Below, one piece after another: positions 20,721 to 34,349 of a DNA stretch of 64,000 bases (position 1 is its first letter; every line of letters begins with the position of its first letter). The stretch lies in the NCBI GenBank assembly GCA_013397865.1, contig VZTI01003649.1, forward strand, positions 614,349 through 678,348. The letters are read 5' to 3'. Under the pieces are notes generated by a model that was given only the letters and a program-made list of their open reading frames with translations, made no database searches and was not told the origin of the DNA. The position numbers and the translations under genes are program-made. This DNA is from Struthidea cinerea. Its lineage: Eukaryota > Chordata > Aves > Passeriformes > Corcoracidae.

Positions 20721-23700
20721 CTGGAGGTAGACAGGAGGAAAGCCAGTGGGGTTCCCTAATTACTAGAAGTGTTTTAATTAAGTGGAGTAGAGCTACACAA
20801 ATTTGATAAACTTGAGTTCCTCTTTAGACTACTGCTGTCTATTTGGAGATACCTGCACTGGCAGTGGTTCCTTCTCACAGCAGCACAGTTGTGAGAGCCA
20901 TTTTAACTTGTCATTTTTAATGGAAGTTAAACCAGGAGTGATAGTATTTGAAGGCTGTCACTTCTGGCTGACAACTACTTCATCTCCATTTTCATGCACT
21001 CAGCTTTATGTTTATAAGCATCCCCTGCAAAGGTACATCTTAAATATCCGGACTTCTGCATGCCTGTCTTATAAATGAACTACCTACAAAATCCATTTGT
21101 TTGAGAACTATTCAAAAGTCAATGTTTAGATGTGTAAGGTATGAGAATGTGTGTCTGGGTCTGTGTTTGGTGGCAGACTTTGGATTTAATCCTAAAATAC
21201 CTTCCAGGTGGCAGCTATAAGCTCAACTGCTGTAAGCAGCAGTGGGTATGGCCAGCTCAGCATGTGTCAAGCTGTATGGTGGCATGTGTCAATAAAACAG
21301 CTCTTCTACAGTCACTACTATTTTTAGTGCTGGGGCATCCCAGAATACTGCAGCTGCTGCCTCTTGCACTGAGATGCTAAAAGCCTTACTTTGGCCCCTG
21401 CTAGCTTCTACTCCCGGGATCTCTTATTCCTCCCATATGATGGAATGGCCACCCAATGCTGATGGCACCTGGGGTCCCTGGATCTTGGTACCCAGCCATC
21501 TAGAAGCAGAGCAGAAGGAATTGGAGCCATTACAGTGCTCTGGGGTTGGAAGGGTGGAGGAAGCAGGACCTGGTGCTGTCTGGAACCATGTGGCAGTGAA
21601 AAAGTACTGAATTAATTTTCTGCAGTGTTCAGGGCAAGCTGTCACTGTGCCCAGCTTTTCAGGGATGAAAAGGAGTTACAGTCTTTACAAACTCCTGTAG
21701 AAATTGTAGTAGTGCTGCTCACATAGAGCCCGCGAATCAAAGCCTCATGGGAAGCCTGTTTGCAGTATGGGGATCAGTAGAGGCAGTGACAGGGATCTCC
21801 TCTATGGAGCAGCATGTGCACAGTGATGCAGTCCTGGTTACGTGACACAGAGGCTGCTGCCCAGGGCCTGTTCTGTCCTGCCCCTCGGAATCATGGCCAC
21901 ATCCCAACTCTGCTACTATCTATAAACAGCATGGTGTGTTCAGCTAGGCTAAGTGGGTATCAGCCAGTGGGCATATGCTGAAAATTGTAAGGAGGCCCAG
22001 TAGTAGGGAGAATAGGGGTATTCTTTCTTTTTTTTTTTCCTTTAAGGAATCACTGGCAATTCCTTTTTAAAAGCATTATATTATAGGAACATTTAGGCTT
22101 CAGTGACCAAAGGTTTGGCACCACAAGTTCTCATCACTGTGAGAAGCCCTCAGCACTTTGCAGAATTGGGCTGCACCTCATCACCCATGTTCAACTGGCA
22201 CATGAGCTCTTCCTTCTTTCCCTACATCTTGCCTTGCTCTCTGAGCATGGTAGGACACTTCCTCTTTCCCCCATGCCATGGTTCCCAAACCTGTGAAATT
22301 ACACTTTTTTCTTAGCACTGAAATGTCTTCTACTCCCTGTGTCTTTTGGGTCTGATGTTGCTTCTGCGTTCAGTGAGGCTTCTGTCCATAGTTTCAATAT
22401 ATTGGGAAAAGGACCTTGTTTTTAAAAAGCAAAGCAAACAATGTGAATTCTGAGCAGGAAAGCCCTTTTAAAGTGTAATTTGTTTTAAGGCAAAGTGCTT
22501 TCAAAACCAAAGAAAAATCCTAAAAAAAGGAATCCTTTAACTACACAAAGCAAAATGAATTTGGCACATTGAATAACATGTTAATAAGCATCTTTAAAAT
22601 AGATGATGGTTTTGATCTGATTTATTTTTCAGTCCTGTGGAGACAGCTGATGAATTATATATGTTTATGGCACTTATGAATTTTAAGTCTCTCGACTGAA
22701 GGCAAATGTCAAAGGCACCATGTGTTAAAACAAGGTATTTTGCTTGGCAGGTATGGCTTACTCAGGAGACAGGCTTCTGTTTTATACATACTCTACATTG
22801 CTCGGATGGGTGTATTGGTTCTTTGAGCACCCATCCTGTAGCTGTCTCATGTGGCTGAATACCTCCTCCTCACTTAGGTAAATAGCATTTTCTTTGATAG
22901 TGGAGAAGGAAGAGGGTATGATCAGTGAATCCTTTCTCTTTGGCACTCTTCTAGTAAGCAGTAAGGAGAACGTGTCTGTCATCTCTGCAGTTTGGAGGTG
23001 CTGTGGGAGCGGGGTTAGAACTGAGTTGCCATAAGGCAAAACGTTTGTGGCCATGTCCTCTCCTCTTGCTGACTTTGTCTTCTTGTCTGAGTGGGAGCAG
23101 GTTTCTCCCACCAGTGCTCAGAGCTCTGGCCTGGCCTTTTTCCAGCAAACAGAAGAGACTTCCAACATTCAGGCTGAGCAAAGGACTGATGCTAAGCTTA
23201 TTTCTCCTGATCTTCAGGGCTTCTCTGAGAGAGGCAAAGCTTTCCTAGAAGACTTGGCTCTCAAATGGTTCCCTGTAGAGTTTTCATCTGGTCTCTTTTA
23301 GCCTCTCGCTTCTATCAGTGCAGAGAGCTTATTCTGGGGATAAATCAATCTTGGTGCTGACTTTTGAGAGAGGAGCGAAGTGTCCCACCCTCTACTTCTG
23401 ACCAGCAACAGCTGCAGTCTGCAAATTTTGCTCAAAAGTGGGTGCTGTTCTTCCCAGGCAGTGTCTGTGTGAATGTGAGCTGGTCAAAGGGGAAATGGGA
23501 AGATGATTGAAAATGGCATCATGCTTGCAGCACTGATAGCGGAGCACCCTCCAGGAAATATGTTGTATCCAAGAGAAACCCAAAACAGAATGTTTCTTGC
23601 TGAGTCTATGCATGTTCTGAGAAAGTAGTGTAAGTCAGTGAGATTGGGAGACTCCAGATACAAGGACCGTCATAACTTTAAGACCTGTGTATTGCTAGTG

Positions 23701-26134
23701 TTTTACTGACTCTGCAGGAAAGAAAATGTATGGTTTGGGCCAGCATGATGGAAGGATGGGGTTGGTATGAATGAGAGCAAAGGTATTCATTTCCTTATAG
23801 ATTGACCTGAGCGAGTCAGACACTGGATAGGGTATGACCCTTGTTAAGTACACCTAAAGATGAGATTACCAAAGAATTCTGACTCTGTAACTGTTCCAGT
23901 AGAACATACATCAAGGAAAAGTAGAGCTTCAAGGTGTGGCAAGCACTTGTACAAAGATTGTCCCTAACAGTCCCGAGTGGTTGAAGATGCCATTGTGCAC
24001 ATGTGAAACATGCCTCTGATAGCTGCATCTCGATTCCTGTAACTCTATATTCTGTCTCTTTCTCCTAAATCCTCATCTCTTGCCTACCTGCTCTACTGCT
24101 CTACTTACAGCCACTGACCACCACTTCTCTGCTGTTGTGGTCCTGAGCCAATCTCTGTAAACTCGGGAACTCTACTGGATGGTGGTTTTGAACTATTTCT
24201 ACTTTCTGTTTTTAACTATTTCCTACTTGTTTTTTTTCTGGATGCTGCCTCCCTTACAGATTCTAGAGCTATGATGAGACAACACAGGGCAGTTTATAGG
24301 GAGCTCTTCAGATTACATTCTGTTGTGATTCTTTAGTTCCTACAGAAATTATTGATTCCCTCTTGCACTGTAGTCCCAGGGAAGTAGGCTCATCTTTCAC
24401 TAGTGGTGGGTAGTGGAGTAAGTACAAGGGAGACGGGGATGTAGCCCTGATGAAAACGCTGTTGGAATGGAAAGTTGGATTATTTCTCTGCTGTTACACA
24501 CCCTATGGATGTCTAAAAGACCTCGTGTGAGAGTTTCCTTTCTGCTAGCAGTGGGTTTCATAGATGTACAGTTCAGGTGTTCTGAGTTGATACGGCTGTA
24601 TCTTGGCAGAAACACAGCTGAACTGGTGCAAAGGATATTGTCAACTGTCCCTCAGCTGCTGGGGTCAGGATACATTTCTGGGTTGGATAAGTTTAGCTGA
24701 GTGGCAGGGACAGGAGATGCCACTAAGCAGATGTTAAGAAATTTCATTCAAACCAACAGTTTTTAGAATCTAGCATCTGGATTTCTCTTCTCATACCAGG
24801 TACAAGGGATATGATTAGTATAGAGATTTCAAAAGCAGTGCACTTCAGTACAATGGAAAACACTGACCTGTATATGATTCCTTTTGGGATCTCGGTAACA
24901 GTTGCAAATGGGGCCAAACTGAATTCCATCAGCATAGCGAGATTTCAAGAGCTCCTCTGGAGTATGCCCAGAATAAAAACCACAGCAAACACCCCTGCAT
25001 TATTAGCATGATGTCTCTCTGAGTGGGTGATGTGGGTGTATGTGACTTGGTAGCTAAAGGGGGAGTTCCACTGCTTACATTTCTAAGGATTAATTCATTG
25101 AGGCCTTAATGCTTGATGAGGCTGGGGTGCTTTTAAGCTGGGGAAGGAGAAAGGTTGATCTCCTGCTGGAATGCCATTTTGCAAGGAGTTCCTTTCTTTA
25201 TATTGACAAGAGTTCTTCTACTGCTATGTGTTTTTAGTAAAAGCTGTCTTTTTCATCCAAAAGGCTTATTGTTTGGGATCTTTGGCTTATTTGTTTGTTT
25301 TCCTTTTTCAGGAAACATTGTTTCCCCATGCAGTCTCAGTGGGATTTACCAAAAGAAGCAAATTCCCTTCTCCATTTTCCAGGGAGAGACTCAGGGCAGT
25401 GAGCAAAGGGGTTCTTGCAAAGTGAGAATAACAATGCACTGAACTCTAGTCAAAAGTTTGTTATATGTATGTGTTTCTATATGCACATATGGATATACAC
25501 CTATTTACATATATATTTCGTGAAACCCTGAGTACCTTTGTGGAAAAATGTCCTTGCTAATATTGTCAGTTTCATTAGACTTTCCTTTTCTGTTCCAATA
25601 ATCCAGATTCCTTTGGGGATGATCAAAATCTGTACCTGTAACTTTACCCTTTGGTTAGTTTCAGTCTCTATGTTGTATTAAACCCCTTCATTGTCTGATT
25701 GCCCTCTCCCTCATTCTCTGATGATGTGTTGGGCCTATAATCTCTGAATCTTTGTGTACTGAAATTGGTACAGGCTTTGCCATCCCAGAAGGGCTTTCAG
25801 AGCAATACAGATGGTAATTTCAGGACAGGATAGGGGAGGCCTGATGAATCTTAATCACATGTTTCTTCTTCATTACCCTCTACCCACCCATTTCAGCATA
25901 TCTTCACATTGTATCTTTCAAAATTGCTTTCATTTTCCTTTGTTTTCCTTCTGCTGAAGCCATACCCTTGGTTTAGTCACTCCATAGTTCTTTCTATGTC
26001 AGAAGCATGCCCTCGTGTTACGGCAGAGCCTTGCATAGCTTAGTTCTGCTGCTTTGGCACTGGGAGAACTCTCTCTTCTTTTTCACTCAGGTAGTAAAAT
26101 TTCCCATTGGTATAAATAGATTAATTGCAGTCTC

Positions 26135-26164
26135 TGTTGGTTCCCACCTTGTTGGTTCCCACTT
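26135..26164. repeat. Short tandem duplication, 15-bp period
   Basis: TGTTGGTTCCCACCT is followed immediately by TGTTGGTTCCCACTT, two near-identical 15-mers in tandem. Confidence 0.85.
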
Positions 26165-28503
26165 AGAGTTGTGTCCCAGACACTAGCAGGCTGGTGTGCC
26201 TGCCAGCCAGGGTGCTCTGATGGTACTGCTAAGGTGGTGTAGTTCTCATCTGCTGCTTTGGCACATCTAAGCCAAAAAAGGCTTTGTGCTGGGCTGCTGC
26301 TTCCTGCCAGACATTTTCATCTTTCTTATTTAATGGTGAGCAGAAAATGTATAGGACACACCATTTGGGTCTGTTTCACAAAGAATACAGGTGGTGTTGC
26401 TGTAGTGCTATAACTGAGCTTGGTAGCTGTTGAAGAGTACCAGAAGCAGTTGCTATTTCCATGGCTACTTCGACTTATTTGGTTTCTAGATCAACAAGGA
26501 CTGTCCATTCAACTCAATTGATTTGCAACCCAGTTGATTTATTTTCCCACCAATTTTTTTATCACTTCTAAAAATAAAAAGAAATTCTGCCAGCAGCCCA
26601 GTTAGTTCCCTACCCTTCATCAAATAATAGATAGTAAGAACTAAGCAGAGTGCATAGTGCAAATCAAAACAGAGATTGGGAACAGAAGAAGCTGAGTCTG
26701 GTGTGTCCTTGCCTCTGAAAATCTGAGACATAAACGTGTGCCAAGACTCTGAGAGCATGGGTTCAAAAGGGGTCAGTTTTCAGCTGCTGCCTCTGTCTTT
26801 TTCTCCTCTCTGTCCCCTTTTCCCATCAGCTTCTCTGTACATCATCTCCCTCTTCTGGCTGTTTCAGGGTTACAGAAGCAGAGGGGCTGCCCTCTGGCCT
26901 TGCAGAGGAGATGTTGAAATCATCGTGTCAGCATGAGCTCTCTGGCCACTATTTCCTCTTAGACTCAAAGATGTCTTCTATGGCAAGAGGAACCTGGGAG
27001 GAAAATGGATAAGACTAGAAAACAAGGTATTTTCTCATCTTCTTGGTGAGAAAGGACAATGGTGCTGGTTGAGAGGTAGGGGTGAAATGTAGAGACTATT
27101 TCTTCTTGCACACTTCTTACCCCAGGGCTCTGTTACAGACCCTGGGGAAGCTATGTCAGCCTGTCTCCTACTCAGCAAGTTCTGTGCAAGAAGAGGGGTT
27201 TGCTCATTGCCTTTTACATGGCACAGCACTGTCACATTTTTCTGCCATTCCCCACATCTGGTGGGTGACATTAGGAGTTAGAAAGGAAGAGATGCTGGTC
27301 TGGGAATTCACAGCCCTCTGGCAGGTGAAAGGGAGAGGGCTGAAGAGGAGGTTAGCACCCTTCTGCTCCAGTAAGACAAATGAAGGACACGAGTGCAATC
27401 TGGGAATAACTGGTATCTTTGGAGCTTTAGCTTAAGGACAACCATTTTATTTCTTTGAGTGTGATGATGCTAAGTTTTTACTAAATATTCTGGTGTCACT
27501 GCAAAAAACGTGCATATGAAATCAAGGTAGCAGGTGTGATGTGCTTTAAGGACCACAGCATTATCCTGTTGGAGCAGATGAAAGAGCAGATGGCATAATT
27601 TAAATTCCCAGGTTCTTTAGGCAAGGTCTACTGGAGACTGAAAGGTACAATCCTCATGTCATTGTATGGCATGTCGTAATGTTAGATTTAACACCTGACA
27701 ATCAAAATGTTAGTCATAAAGCAGGGAAGAAAAATTACACTGTAGAAGTAGGTGTGTCAAATCTGAGAAGCTGAAAGGTTTTTTCTATCTCAAGCTGTTA
27801 TTGTCCTGAAGTGCTATGTCTTGTACTTACCTCTGTTAGAATACCACTAAGACTGTTGTTTGCTTTTCCATAAGGAGTAATTTTCTAAGTAATAATCATG
27901 TAGGAGCTTTTATTCTGGAAACGCCTGTCCTTTAAACTAAGATCTTCACCCTAAATCAGAGCTGGAGATTCTTCCTTGCTGTTATTTTATACATGAGAAT
28001 TATTTTTATAGAAGGGGAATGTGATTACTGCTGTGCAAAAATGCCAGTAAGGGCAAGGCAGACACTGTGTGTTTTTTCAAGATGCAGAAAGGTAAATGAA
28101 ATATCTTTGTGGAATAAAATAACCAGAATCAGGGGGTGGGACCAACAGGCAGTAGATTCTAGGAACGGGCTTGACCAAGGCTGAGGTATGTGGTCTGGGG
28201 AAGTCTGAAAATGCAGAGAACTGAAGATGCAGATGTGTGTGTGCATGGAGCATGCAAGACTGAGAGAGAAGGTGTTGGAAGTGGTGCTGACAGAGCAAAT
28301 CACAGGGAGGAGCAAGCCTGCTGTGGGATTTTTGCTTTGTTGGTGGGAATAGAACATTGTGTATATTTTTCTGAGCCAGCAGGACCATACATACATAACA
28401 CCTTTACTGATAAAATAATTTTTTTCTTAATAGGAATATAGATCGTCCTCTGATATCGGCATACTGCTTAGGCAAGGTAGGCAACATAGGAAGAAAAACG
28501 CTC

Positions 28504-28523
28504 TATTATTTTATTTTATTTTT
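28504..28523. repeat. ATTTT-type simple repeat
   Basis: An imperfect run of ATTTT units is visible inside an AT-rich patch that continues to about 28555. Confidence 0.8.
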
Positions 28524-31500
28524 AACTTCATTTAATTTTTATTAAGGTATTTTTTAACCAGAAAGAAGCAAATATCACTGTCTCTGCTCAGTTAGGTTAT
28601 GGCTGTAGTCGGGAATGTGTGTTCTTTAGTGTTCATGATACTTACGTGAGGAACTGGCAGAACAAGCAAACTCTTATATATGTCTGAAGCGATATTGACT
28701 GAAGCAGTATTTTTATATACATACTCCATTATGTCAAGTGAAGTTATGAGGATGAGCAGTGGCATTGATAGCACTGGCTATTCATTTCAGCACTGACCTT
28801 ACAAAATTATGTGCTTAGGCCCATTGCCTTCGATTTCTTCAGTGACTGAGGGTTGAAGAAATCTATGTTAGCTATGGAGCTTGTTGAGAAGATCACCAAA
28901 TTCACTTAATTAATTCCTATAATAATAGGCTAGTCCATTAGTCTGCAGTGCCACCTAGCCTCCTCATCCTTTGGGGAGCAGGGAGTTGGCATGAATATTT
29001 AGAAAGAGGAAAACTACTTGGAAAACATACATGTAATGATCTTTCCCCCCCTTCATTTAAAGATACAGCTCATTTAAGTCCATCTCATCAGAAGATTTTA
29101 ATCAGCAGTCTGAAAATTGTTGCCCTGATATTAGCCAGTGACAGAAAAGACAGGGAGAATTAGAGATGATTTTTCTTCAAAATGTTAGTTCCTTTTTCAA
29201 TGCAAGTATTACTCATAATTTGTAAGGTTTGAGCTTGGTAAGGAAGCAGAAAGCTGGTGCATGACTATTAAATTTTTTAACAGTCTGATTCATCTCAAAA
29301 TGATTCAGAGACTATTGATAGTAGTCCTGTCAGGAGTTGCCATCTCTGTCGTGAAGTTGGAGTGGTTAGTGACATACCACTAGTGCTTTGTGGCATTTCA
29401 TAGCATTCGTGCATTAAGAATATGCAGGGTAATGAAGGCAGCAAATGTAGTTCTGCTGGAATGCTGATATTAGCATCTCTGACACCTGAAGAAGTCATGT
29501 AGAATTGCCTTCTGGCCTTGGGTGGTCATAGGGCAGATTGCTGGGGAGAGAAATGGCCCTGGGAAAGGGGAACCCAGACTGATGCCTAGTCCATACATGC
29601 CTTTGGGAGCCAGGACTGCTTCTTTCCCATTCCTCCTTCTTCCCTGATCCTTTACTGGGTGAAAGGAAATTGGTGTGCTTGGGTTTGGAGAGTGGCTACG
29701 GCAGCATAGCCATTTGGCTGTGTTTCATGGAAAGCCATGGTCCTGGAACTGCAGGAAGAGACTGAGACATTAGCAAGGGTGCAGGGTGGCAACAGCATCC
29801 CAAAATCTGGCAGGATAAAGCAGGTTAGTGAAGGGTGAGAAACATGTCCTTACATCCATGAACTCCACTAACTTTTCAAGAGGCCTTTGTGCTTCTCCCA
29901 GTCTCTCTGCCCTACCTGCCAGTTGAACCTTCATCACTGTTTCAAGACAGAATTCTTTCTCCTCACCTTTTGGGTGGCTGGGTTCACATTTTTTTTGCTA
30001 TTCTGACAATGATCTGACTTTTGTGTTACAGGATTGCTGATAAATGTAAGATGGGGAAAATCTATTAAAATAATCAATTTCTGACCAATACATTTTCGAG
30101 ACATCTGTGATAGCTTCTGTCTTCCTAAGTAACAAATGTATTTAATCTGAAGCTTTGGGTTTCAGTAGCTCTGTAGAAACAAACACAGCTTTTTGCTTTG
30201 GCACAGTTAAACAGAATTTCCCTTCATTTAGACTTGTAAGAGATTAGCAGATAGGTCCTTTGTGAAAATCTGCAAATGGTGACTAAGCATGGGGCCACTC
30301 TCATGATGCCAACAAGAATAGGCAGAAAATGGAAAACATGCACTGCCACGGGCTGCCTTGGTGCAGTGGGCTCATTTGCCATTGCCAAGTAAGACCACAG
30401 ACTAAGCTCAACGAGTGTAGGTGGGATGGGATGGGACGCCATTACTGCTTTTCTTTGGTAAGGATTTCGGCTTACATTACAACAGTGCTCAAAAACATTG
30501 GTAGCTAGAATGCGTACCACAGAAGGCTTATATGATAATTTGAGGGTGGGAGTAATGAGAGGAAAAAGCTCTACTAAGTTTCATCTCCAAATCCTACTAG
30601 ATTTTCTTCTTTATCAGTAGACTTTCCTGCACTCTTTAATGGTGCTTTTATATATGAGTTTTGTTTGAGAAGGCACTGCAGTGGGTTTTGGCTTGACTGA
30701 AAGAGTCATTTGAGAAGTGCACATATGTCTAATGGTTAGACACAGCCTGTTTGCTCATACAGATTTCGTGAAGGGGGCTGTTAGAGCACTCTGGGCATGT
30801 GTTACGGAATTTATTGGGTTAAACAAAACCCACCACTAAGCCTTGTAAAGCTGTAAAAAGCTATCCAGATTCAGAGATCTAGTGAATCAACTTAAAAGTC
30901 TAACACTAAATCCATACCTTCTTGCTTTTCTGAGCAAATGAGTTGCCCAGTCTCTGTATCTAACCAAACAAGAGATGAGGTACTCGTGGGGAGTTAGAGA
31001 GCTACCATCTTTGCTTAGGCATAGATTGATAGCTCACTCTTTAAAAATAACAGGGGTTTTTAAGTGACGACTTAAAACTAGTAAAAAAAAATCAACCGGC
31101 TAAAGCTGGTCATAGTAGTGTGGTGGTCATAGTAGTATTGAAATGATCAAAAGGCATTTGTGGAGGCACCTGCTGTCGAGTGGGGTGTTTGTTTTATTCT
31201 AGAAGCTAAAAGGTTACTTGTATTGTTGGGATGCTATAATAGCCCCAGAGAATTGCAGTATTCTATTGTATCTGCTGGCTACTCATCCAACATGAGTGGC
31301 AAGTAAAATAAGGAAAGGGAATTACATTCTAGTATTCTGAAAAAAACCCCAGCAACCAACCACAGTGATTTGTAAGGGAATTCATACAATCAAAGAAGAC
31401 AGTGGAGCACCTGTAATTACTAACCACTGTTAACAAGCTGTGAAGACTAGCTCTTGCAAGTTGCATTTTACCCTTCTTTGAACATACAATTTAGAAAAGC

Positions 31501-34239
31501 AATGGAAAAGTTAAAAATTAGGACCAATTTTGAAACACCTTTCAATACTTTTTGTGATTTCCTTATTTCCTTTATAAAGGTTCAGGTTCTATGAAAGGAC
31601 TGAAAAGAGAGGTTTAGATACAGAATAAGGAATACCTAAATTCTGTGAATAAGCTGCGATGCGTATATGCATCTCTTTAATTAATACCCTGTACCACTAG
31701 CTTTGATCATTTTTCTGCAGAATATGATAGCTTGACTGAGAAAGAGACCCTGGGCACTAATCAATAGACAGCTTGAGAGTGCTGGAACAGTGTAGCTCAG
31801 TAGCTGGGGAATATGCCTAGGAACAAGCGCTGGAGCTTCTGTTTCCTTTTCTGTGGGTTGTCTTCACCCAGTGTTAAATGCGTAAATTGCTTTGGGAATG
31901 GAGCCCAGGCCTCTTGAATCCTTTGTTGTGTGGTGGGCAAGAAGGATGTAAGGTGTTGCGAGAACATAAGACTAGGTTTCCTGTTGCCTCTAATCTAACT
32001 AACAGGTGATTATACAAAAGGCATTCAATGGCCCCAACAGGGTGTTTTTGAAGGAGCTTGGCTTTTTTTTCAAGATTCTGTGTTCGACACAGTAGGATGC
32101 ATGAGAGCACATAAGGCAGATTAAGTGATCTGGGGATATTACATGCCGCCATGCTGTTTCCTGGGCCTCTGTCAGACTGCAGCAGGAGTGAAGGACAACA
32201 GTGCCTCGGCTGGGGTAGCTTTGGGCACGCTCAGCAGAAGAACAAATATTGTCCTGGTCCAAGAGGGAGGCAGCTTAGACACATTCAGGGTTAAGCAGGC
32301 TCTGGATTTTTGGATCACAGCTTATGGTATCAGTTCCTGTCTTCTTAACAAGTGTGGCTTTGCACCTCACTTAGTTCTCTTTGGTCCTGACTATGCAGCA
32401 GATTATGCTGTTTGGCTGTAGTCTGGTCACTTTGTTTCCCCATACCTCTGTGACATGGGGTTAATGATGTGTCTTTACTCTTGCCATTCACCTGTCACAT
32501 CTCTTTAATTACCACTTTTCATTGAGTAGGTGCACTCTTCTCCTCTGTGTTCATATAGTGTCCAGCGCATGGGTCCCTGCCCCCCAGCTTCTAAACATTA
32601 TTATAACATAATGCAAATAAATTGTATGAAGATGTCGCTGTGGAAAAACCCTCTGAAACTAAGCCTGCTTTGCTTCCCAGAAATACAAAACAAATGACTG
32701 TGTACTGTCCCTTTTAACTGCATCCATTGGCTGCTTTTGACTCATGATAGTTTATGCTGTGAATTTTTGTAACAACTGCTTCCCTAATCCTTAGCATAAG
32801 AATGAACAAGAATGTTCGGCATTTTCATCCCGGTTTCCAGGTTGAAAGTCTCTGTGTACATTGCTTGGCTCTCAGTTGATAGTGTTGCTTTATGTAAACA
32901 GAGGAGATAGTCCTGTGCTCCCCTGGGGGTTCTCCATGGCCCAGGAGCAGCATTTCAGCCCAGCCTGGGGCCATAAGTCCCTGCCCCTGTGACATAGACA
33001 GGATACTGGTCTCCAGCTCTGCTCTGCTGGGCCCAACACGTGGGCTGGTGTCCTGGCTTGACCTTAGACCTGCCTGTTTCTTACGAACTTGCCAGATGCT
33101 CTGGACTCGTGGCTGAATGTGGTGGCCATCTGCAGGCCTGCCCTGCACACCTTGCTCATGGCCTGTAGGACAGAGACCTGGATAGGGCAGAGACCCTGCC
33201 CTGTCAGCCATCTTAGGAGCTGTCAGTCTTCATTGCTTCCTGACAAAGAGCTTTATATTAAAACGTTGGGAAGTGTAGCTGCAATGAGAAGGGAGATGAA
33301 ATGCAAAATCAGGATTGACTCAATGAGGAATTCAATGCAAATATTAGCTTTGTTTCCCCCTTCTACTAATGCACATCTAGCTTTGAGCTACAAATCCCCA
33401 CAGTCTTGGATGAAATCTTTTAAATGATTGAAGTAATCCAATTTGAGTGTTGTTCTTTCCCTTTGTGGTGCAGTAAGAAGTTAAATATTTCACATGCTGC
33501 CTTACACAGGGCAAAAGCACACTGCTGGCATCCTGTGCTGATTTTCTTCCCCGTTTTTTCCCATAAGGCCGTACTCAAGACTGACCAGAATCAGTCAGAT
33601 CCTTGGTATGTGCAAGTGCCTTGGTTAGAAGTGAGATTAAACTCCTTCAAACTCCTTAATCAAAATACCTCCTCTCACACTCCCAGAATAAGGTCACAAA
33701 GCTTCAGCACCTGTCCAGGTGATGATTTATTTCTGTAGATGGAAGGCAGGCATTGCAACTCCCTTTTCATTCTCGAATACCTTCCACCATTCTCAAGGAT
33801 CTGAAAAAATATTGTCTCTAGTTTTTCAAAGGCCATTTTATACTTTCTTCAAAAAGGATACTCTTGACTAATGTACTCAGAATGGGATAATAATGACAAC
33901 TTGACATGCATAGAAGCACTTTATACAATTCAAAATGACAAGTTGTCAGAAAATGTAATGGACAGCCAGGGGTGGTGTACCTGATGTGGAGAGAAGACTA
34001 TTAAGTGTCTTGAAGTTTAAACTGGGCAACCCTGCTGTGAAACATACTTGAAAGCCCCATTGTCTGCTGGGTTGCTTCTGAGCCTTTGAAAGTGCATGAG
34101 GGTAGATTAAAGAAAGGTGTTAATTTAAACTAGAATTCCTGAATAGCAACACAAGTAGACAAACTCGAAGATAGGCCATCACCTCTAATGCAGCCATTAC
34201 TTGTCTGTTGAACTGCTGTTCTTTTGTTCTTGCCCCCAG

Positions 34240-34349
34240 TGGAATGTCTCAGCTCTGTTTACAGTGCCCAGCAATGCCACTTTTGTGATTGGGACCTGGA
34301 GGAGGTGGCTGAAGTTCTCAGCTACTCAATGCCTTGGTTAATGTACCAG
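34240..34349 (+). other. Candidate internal exon, 110 nt
   Basis: A good acceptor (GTTCTTGCCCCCAG, AG at 34238-34239) and a good donor (CAG|GTAATT, GT at 34350) enclose 110 nt. Within them one frame is open throughout (ECLSSVYSAQQCHFCDWDLE and onward, 36 codons ending exactly at the donor). The length is typical of a vertebrate internal exon. I do not recognise the peptide and no partner exons were identified. It may be a non-coding-RNA exon or a coincidence. Confidence 0.25.

Larger units (their letters stand above)
19451..34239. other. Long non-coding stretch
   Basis: This is about 14.8 kb with no recognised gene. It contains AT-rich DNA, T runs (for example near 22026), a 15-bp-period duplication (26135-26164), an ATTTT-type simple repeat (28504-28523), and one minus-strand exon-like block described separately (20479-20720). 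A somewhat GC-richer patch at 32900-33200 carries a 128-codon minus-strand frame with no family resemblance. Confidence 0.6.

Noticed and set aside
32825..33211. 128-codon minus-strand frame in a GC-richer patch
   Set aside because: No recognisable domain; composition explains the lack of stops. I could not identify a repeat family either.
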